In this document: positions 61,039-64,000 of the stretch, piece after piece
How the letters are laid out: every line of letters starts with the position of its first letter
Numbering within the stretch: position 1 is the first letter of the stretch
NCBI RefSeq assembly: GCF_000955955.1
Contig: NZ_JYJG01000003.1
Coordinates: 62,001 to 126,000 of the forward strand
Source of the DNA: Lentzea aerocolonigenes
GTDB taxonomy: Bacteria > Actinomycetota > Actinomycetes > Mycobacteriales > Pseudonocardiaceae
Direction of reading: 5' to 3'
DNA: 64,000 nucleotides
Program-made: the position numbers and the translations under genes
The notes under the pieces: model-generated
What the model saw: only the letters and a program-made list of their open reading frames with translations
What the model was told of the DNA's origin: nothing
Database searches by the model: none

Positions 61039-61925
61039 TTCAGGTCGTAGACCTCGACCTTCCCGAGCCGGGCTTCCTTCACGACGTCGGGATGCGAGTC
61101 CGGAGCCGTCAGGCAGACGAGTTTGTCGTCGACGACGGCGACGGCGAAGCACGTCTGCGTCGTCTCCACCCGGTGCGTGATCTTGCCGCCCTCGGTCACC
61201 CGGAACACCGCCGGCTGCAACGCCGGCGCCACCCACACGCCGTCGCCGTCTCCGGCGATCCCGTCCGGCGCGATGCCGAACTCCTTCACGTCGGCCCACA
61301 ACCTGCGGTTTTGCAACGATCCGTTTCGGTCGACGGAAAACGAAGTGAGTTTGAATGCAATGGTCTCGGCGATGACCAATATATTGCCGCTCTCGGACTC
61401 GCCCGTCGGGTCGGGCAGGAGCGCCATGCCGTTCGGGAACTTGAGGTCCTCCGCGACGACGCTGACGGCGCCGTCGGGCTGGACGAGGGCGAGCGCGGCG
61501 CCCGGCGGGTCGAAGTCGGGTTCGAGCAGTCTCGGGATACCGACTTCGGTGATCAGGCCGTGCAGGTCGAAGCCGAAGTTGCCGACGTACGCGCGGCCCT
61601 CGCCGTCGACGAGCATGTCGTTGGCGTGATAAGTCGCGATATCCGATATATCAGCGTGGAGGATCAGGTCCGTTCCCTCGAGGCGGCGGACGGTGTGGTC
61701 GAGCATCGACACGACGAGCAGGCGTCCGTCGGGCAGCCACCCGAGACCGGACGGCTGGCCGTCGAAGGCGACGACGAGCTCGTCCTCACCGGTCGTGAGA
61801 TCGAGTGCGTGCACCTCGCCCGCGTAGAAGTCGGAGTAGTAGAGGCGGCCGTCGGGGCCGCGTCGCGGTCCCTCGCCGAAGTGAAGACCGTCCCGCAGTA
61901 CCCGTGCTTGTTGCGCCTCAGCCAT
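61035..61925 (-). CDS. SMP-30/gluconolactonase/LRE family protein
   Basis: A 296-residue six-bladed beta-propeller lactonase-like enzyme. Typical segments are FGEGPRRGPDGRLYYSDFYAGEVHALD (metal Glu), SGLGWLPDGRLLVVSM, HANDMLVDGEGRAYVGNFGF (metal Asn/Asp), FPNGMALLPD and GIAPDGIAGDGDGVWVA. The family hydrolyses sugar or other lactones with a divalent metal. A gluconolactonase role could link to edd-eda, but that is inference. ATG 61925 overlaps the upstream MFS gene by 8 nt. Two AT boxes lie inside and one at the stop. Confidence 0.85.
   Translation of the reverse strand: MAEAQQARVLRDGLHFGEGPRRGPDGRLYYSDFYAGEVHALDLTTGEDELVVAFDGQPSGLGWLPDGRLLVVSMLDHTVRRLEGTDLILHADISDIATYHANDMLVDGEGRAYVGNFGFDLHGLITEVGIPRLLEPDFDPPGAALALVQPDGAVSVVAEDLKFPNGMALLPDPTGESESGNILVIAETIAFKLTSFSVDRNGSLQNRRLWADVKEFGIAPDGIAGDGDGVWVAPALQPAVFRVTEGGKITHRVETTQTCFAVAVVDDKLVCLTAPDSHPDVVKEARLGKVEVYDLN
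61376..61386 (-). repeat. AT-box repeat 13 (inside SMP-30 gene)
   Basis: CCAATATATTG, half-matching the consensus; the reverse strand reads GCAATATATTGGTCATC. It codes Gly-Asn-Ile-Leu-Val-Ile on the - strand. Confidence 0.6.
61638..61654 (-). repeat. AT-box repeat 14 (inside SMP-30 gene)
   Basis: Complement CTGATATATCGGATATC, identical to the core of box 12. It codes Asp-Ile-Ser-Asp-Ile with an ATA codon. Confidence 0.78.
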
Positions 61926-63159
61926 GGGCCTCGACGCTAGCTCCGGCCGGAAGGTCACGCATCGTCCGCAACGGTGAGAACAACACCCAGAACATTCCGA
62001 GGATCGAGCCGGCCAGCGAGACCCACAGCGTCGGCACGATGCCGATCCACGTGCCGAGCCCGCCGCCCAGCAGCGCGCCCAGCGGCGTCGACCCCCACAC
62101 CACCCAGCGGATCGAGGCGTTCATCCGGCCCAGCAGGTGGTCCGGGCAGATCGCCTGCCGGTAGCTCACCTGGCCGACGTTGTAGACGACGATCCCGAAC
62201 ACCGCCACCGCCGAGCCGGCCATCGGCAGCACCAGGCCCCACCCGTCCGACACGAACGGCAGCGTCAGGGTGAACGGCCAGGTCAGCATCGGGATGAGCC
62301 AGATCATCCTGGCCTGCCCGACTAGCACGCCGATCCGGTACGCGAACGCCGCGCCGAGCACACCGCCGACGCCGCCCGCGCTGAGCAGCAGACCCGCCGT
62401 CCCCTCGCTGAGGCCCACGACGTTCAGCAGGAAGAGGATCATCACGGCGCTCTGGATGCCGTGGAAGAAGTTCGACGTGCCGGTGCAGGCCACGATCATG
62501 CGCAGAGTGGTGTTGCCGAAGACGAACCGCAGTCCCTCGCCGATCTCGCGGCGCAGATGCGGGTCGGGGTGGCGTTCCGGCGCGGGTTCGACCTTCTTGA
62601 TCCGGAGCAGGAAGAACGCCGAGCTCAGATAGCCCACGCCGGTCGCCAGGACGCCGTTGGCCGCGCCGAGGAACTGGGCCGCGTAGCCGCCGATCGCGGG
62701 TCCGGACACCTCCGCGACCGACAGGCTGGCCTGCAGCTTCGAGTTGCCCTCGACGAGCTGTCCGCGTCCGACGAGCGACGGCAGGTACGACTGGTAGGCG
62801 ACGTCGAAGAACACCGTGCACACGCCCACCGCGAGGCTCACCGCGATCAGCTGCGGCAGCGTGAGCAGGTCCAGCCACCACGCGACGGGCACGCTCAGCA
62901 GCAGGGCGGCGCGCGAGACGTCCATCGCGATCATCAGCGGTTTGCGGCGCATCCGGTCGACCCACACGCCCGCGGGCAGGCCGATCAGCAGGAACGCCAT
63001 CATGCTCGCCGCGGCCAGCAGACCCATCTCGAACGGTGTCGCGTTCAGCACACCCGCCGCGAGCAGCGGGATCACCGTCATGCCGACGTTCGCGCCGAAC
63101 TGGCTGATGGTGTCGCCCATCCAGAGCCTGCGGAAGTCGGGGTGCCCCCAAAGCGCCAT
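61918..63159 (-). CDS. MFS transporter (MFS_3/EntS-like)
   Basis: A 413-residue protein with about 12 spans. It begins MALWGHPDFRRLWMGDTISQFGANVG, the usual N-terminus of the MFS_3 (enterobactin exporter-like) group, with the loop 2-3 motif GVWVDRMRRKPLMI. ATG 63159 has CAGACT exactly 7 nt upstream and TTGACA 18 nt before that, a good leaderless promoter. An inverted repeat overlaps the -35 box, so the divergent ArsR-like regulator is the likely repressor. Overlaps the SMP-30 gene, probably one operon. Confidence 0.87.
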   Translation of the reverse strand: MALWGHPDFRRLWMGDTISQFGANVGMTVIPLLAAGVLNATPFEMGLLAAASMMAFLLIGLPAGVWVDRMRRKPLMIAMDVSRAALLLSVPVAWWLDLLTLPQLIAVSLAVGVCTVFFDVAYQSYLPSLVGRGQLVEGNSKLQASLSVAEVSGPAIGGYAAQFLGAANGVLATGVGYLSSAFFLLRIKKVEPAPERHPDPHLRREIGEGLRFVFGNTTLRMIVACTGTSNFFHGIQSAVMILFLLNVVGLSEGTAGLLLSAGGVGGVLGAAFAYRIGVLVGQARMIWLIPMLTWPFTLTLPFVSDGWGLVLPMAGSAVAVFGIVVYNVGQVSYRQAICPDHLLGRMNASIRWVVWGSTPLGALLGGGLGTWIGIVPTLWVSLAGSILGMFWVLFSPLRTMRDLPAGASVEAHG

Positions 63160-63166
63160 GCCGGGA

Positions 63167-63207
63167 AGTCTGCGCTGAGTGATTGGAAACTGTCAATCAC
63201 TTAGACT
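63167..63207. promoter_or_regulatory. divergent promoters and operator of the MFS/ArsR pair
   Basis: Operator: AGTGATTG (63178-63185) and its complement (63194-63201), 8-nt spacer. Towards MFS: -35 TTGACA (63196-63191) and -10 CAGACT (63172-63167), 7 nt from the ATG. Towards the regulator: -10 TAGACT (63202-63207), 7 nt from the GTG. One bound dimer would cover both promoters. Confidence 0.7.
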
Positions 63208-63214
63208 TGAGCGC

Positions 63215-63715
63215 GTGGCACTCTCCCGCAAGCGACGACCCGCGACGAGCGAGGAAGCCGCGGCTCTCAGCTCTGACCTGCGGCTGCGGATGATCCGCAT
63301 GACGTTCGACCGGCCGCTGACCAACAAGGAGCTGGCGCAGCGGCTCGGCAAGGATCCGGCGACGACGCTGCACCACGTCCGCAAGCTCGTCGCCGCCGGG
63401 TTCCTCGAGGCCATGCCTGCGCGGGCCGGCAACCGGGGGGCGAAAGAGATCCCCTATCGGTCGACAGGGCTGTCCTGGCAGCTCGACAACAGCGAAAATG
63501 CGGTCGCCGTCGGCGAGGCGATGCTGCACGCTTTTCTCGGCGAGGTTGCCGACATCGGGCTCAGGGACGTGGATCAGAGCCGCCTGGTCGTCACCGTCGA
63601 CCCCGAGGAACTAAAGCAGCGGCTCGCGTCGTTGATGGATGAGCTGGCCGCGCAACCGGTCAAGCCGGATGTTCCCCGTGTGGCGATCTACCTCGCGGTG
63701 TATCCGGGGGACTGA
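63215..63715 (+). CDS. ArsR-like winged-helix regulator
   Basis: A 166-residue regulator with an N-terminal winged helix (LRLRMIRMTFDRPLTNKELAQRLGKDPATTLHHVRKLVAAGFLE, broken here into its turn LTNKELAQRLG and helix PATTLHHVRKLVAAGF). The C-terminal ~90 residues carry no metal site I can see. This layout is typical of ArsR/HTH_20 regulators divergent from an MFS exporter. GTG 63215 fits the -10 box 7 nt upstream. The inverted repeat in the promoter is its likely operator. Confidence 0.83.
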   Translation: MALSRKRRPATSEEAAALSSDLRLRMIRMTFDRPLTNKELAQRLGKDPATTLHHVRKLVAAGFLEAMPARAGNRGAKEIPYRSTGLSWQLDNSENAVAVGEAMLHAFLGEVADIGLRDVDQSRLVVTVDPEELKQRLASLMDELAAQPVKPDVPRVAIYLAVYPGD

Positions 63716-63740
63716 CGGTCCATGGGACGATGAAGGGCAA

Positions 63741-64000
63741 ATGACGGAAAACATCCAGAGCACAGAGTTCGACCCGGAGTTCGACTCCTCTTGGGAAGAG
63801 GAGGACTTCTCCACAGGTGACTTCGAACGCGCCGAGCGCGCCGCGTTGCGCCGTGTCGCAGGGTTGTCCACCGAGCTCGAGGACATCACCGAGGTCGAGT
63901 ACCGGCAGCTTCGCCTGGAGCGGGTCGTGCTCGTCGGGGTGTGGACCGAGGGCACGGCCGCGGACTCCGACGCCTCGATGGCCGAGCTGGCGCGCCTCGC
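63741..64000 (+). CDS. hflX: GTPase HflX, N-terminal part
   Basis: The frame is open to the window end (86 codons). The acidic N-terminus (EFDPEFDSSWEEEDFSTGDFERAE) and the start of the HflX N-domain (RVAGLSTELEDITEVEYRQLRLERVVLVGVWTEG, seen as QLRLERVVLVGVWTEGT) match actinobacterial HflX, a ribosome-binding GTPase that rescues stalled ribosomes. dapF-hflX linkage is conserved. AAGGG lies 5 nt before the ATG. The GTPase domain is outside the window. Confidence 0.85.
   Translation, partial: MTENIQSTEFDPEFDSSWEEEDFSTGDFERAERAALRRVAGLSTELEDITEVEYRQLRLERVVLVGVWTEGTAADSDASMAELARL

Noticed and set aside
61035..61925. SMP-30 gene as the third Entner-Doudoroff enzyme (gluconolactonase)
   Set aside because: The family is broad, and the gene is 19 kb from edd-eda and under a drug-exporter-type promoter. 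Kept only as a possibility.
1..64000. CRISPR arrays, insertion sequences, prophage or tRNA genes
   Set aside because: No regularly spaced direct repeats, no transposase or integrase, and no cloverleaf was seen.

Overview
The window is GC-rich DNA from a high-GC actinomycete. The best fit is the order Pseudonocardiales (Lentzea/Saccharothrix/Actinosynnema-like), an inference from gene order and content. The right end (miaB, Rv2732c-like, DUF349, Rv2728c-like, miaA, dapF, hflX) and the recA-recX and gluABCD blocks follow the order known from mycobacteria and streptomycetes. The left end (MptA-type mannosyltransferase, GGPP synthase, metF, LppM-like lipoprotein) matches the M. tuberculosis Rv2174-Rv2171 neighbourhood. 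Many genes start with GTG, many adjacent genes overlap by 4 nt, and several genes have a TANNNT box 6-8 nt upstream of the start codon, which suggests leaderless transcripts.

Layout. 1-5.6 kb: end of a secreted protein, then isoprenoid and mannosyltransferase genes, metF and lppM. 5.7-13.7 kb: DUF885 protein, VOC protein and PhoD-type phosphatase on a shared divergent promoter, a MDMPI-like protein coupled to a HEPN protein with a LexA box upstream, a YbaK-type deacylase, an acetyltransferase, and a GntR-ACC deaminase operon. 13.7-22.2 kb: a minisatellite, lhr helicase, membrane-anchored Hsp70-like protein, MFS exporter, DUF3046. 22.2-24.2 kb: SOS-controlled recA, recX, and two decayed copies of the recX 3' end. 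24.2-47.9 kb: a long accessory stretch lying between recX and glu. It holds an OhrR-type regulator with a secreted hydrolase, a trypsin-like protease, an RNA ligase with an HD/kinase protein, an ECF sigma/anti-sigma pair with a divergent DUF4142 protein, a LAL regulator, a PEP/pyruvate-binding protein with an MFS partner, edd-eda, succinate dehydrogenase, an orphan NarL regulator and small secreted proteins. 47.9-54.4 kb: gluABCD, a GluRK-like two-component system, and a TAXI binding protein. 54.4-64 kb: the conserved miaB-to-hflX block, interrupted by a ricin-like protein and an SMP-30/MFS/ArsR module.

The most unusual signal is not a gene. An AT-rich sequence close to CTGATATATCGGATAYC recurs about 14 times in this GC-rich DNA, both inside genes (bringing rare ATA codons) and in gaps, mostly gaps between converging genes. 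A second family of 42-59 bp palindromes (core GCAATGAGTCTTTTGACGAC and its complement) sits beside these AT boxes in three gaps. In the edd-eda gap the two families form a composite element of about 230 bp. I could not identify this system from memory. Other leads are a compact RNA heal-and-seal operon, a LexA box controlling a HEPN protein, and an OhrR regulator whose operators are repeated before a secreted hydrolase. I saw no rRNA, tRNA, CRISPR array, insertion sequence or prophage.
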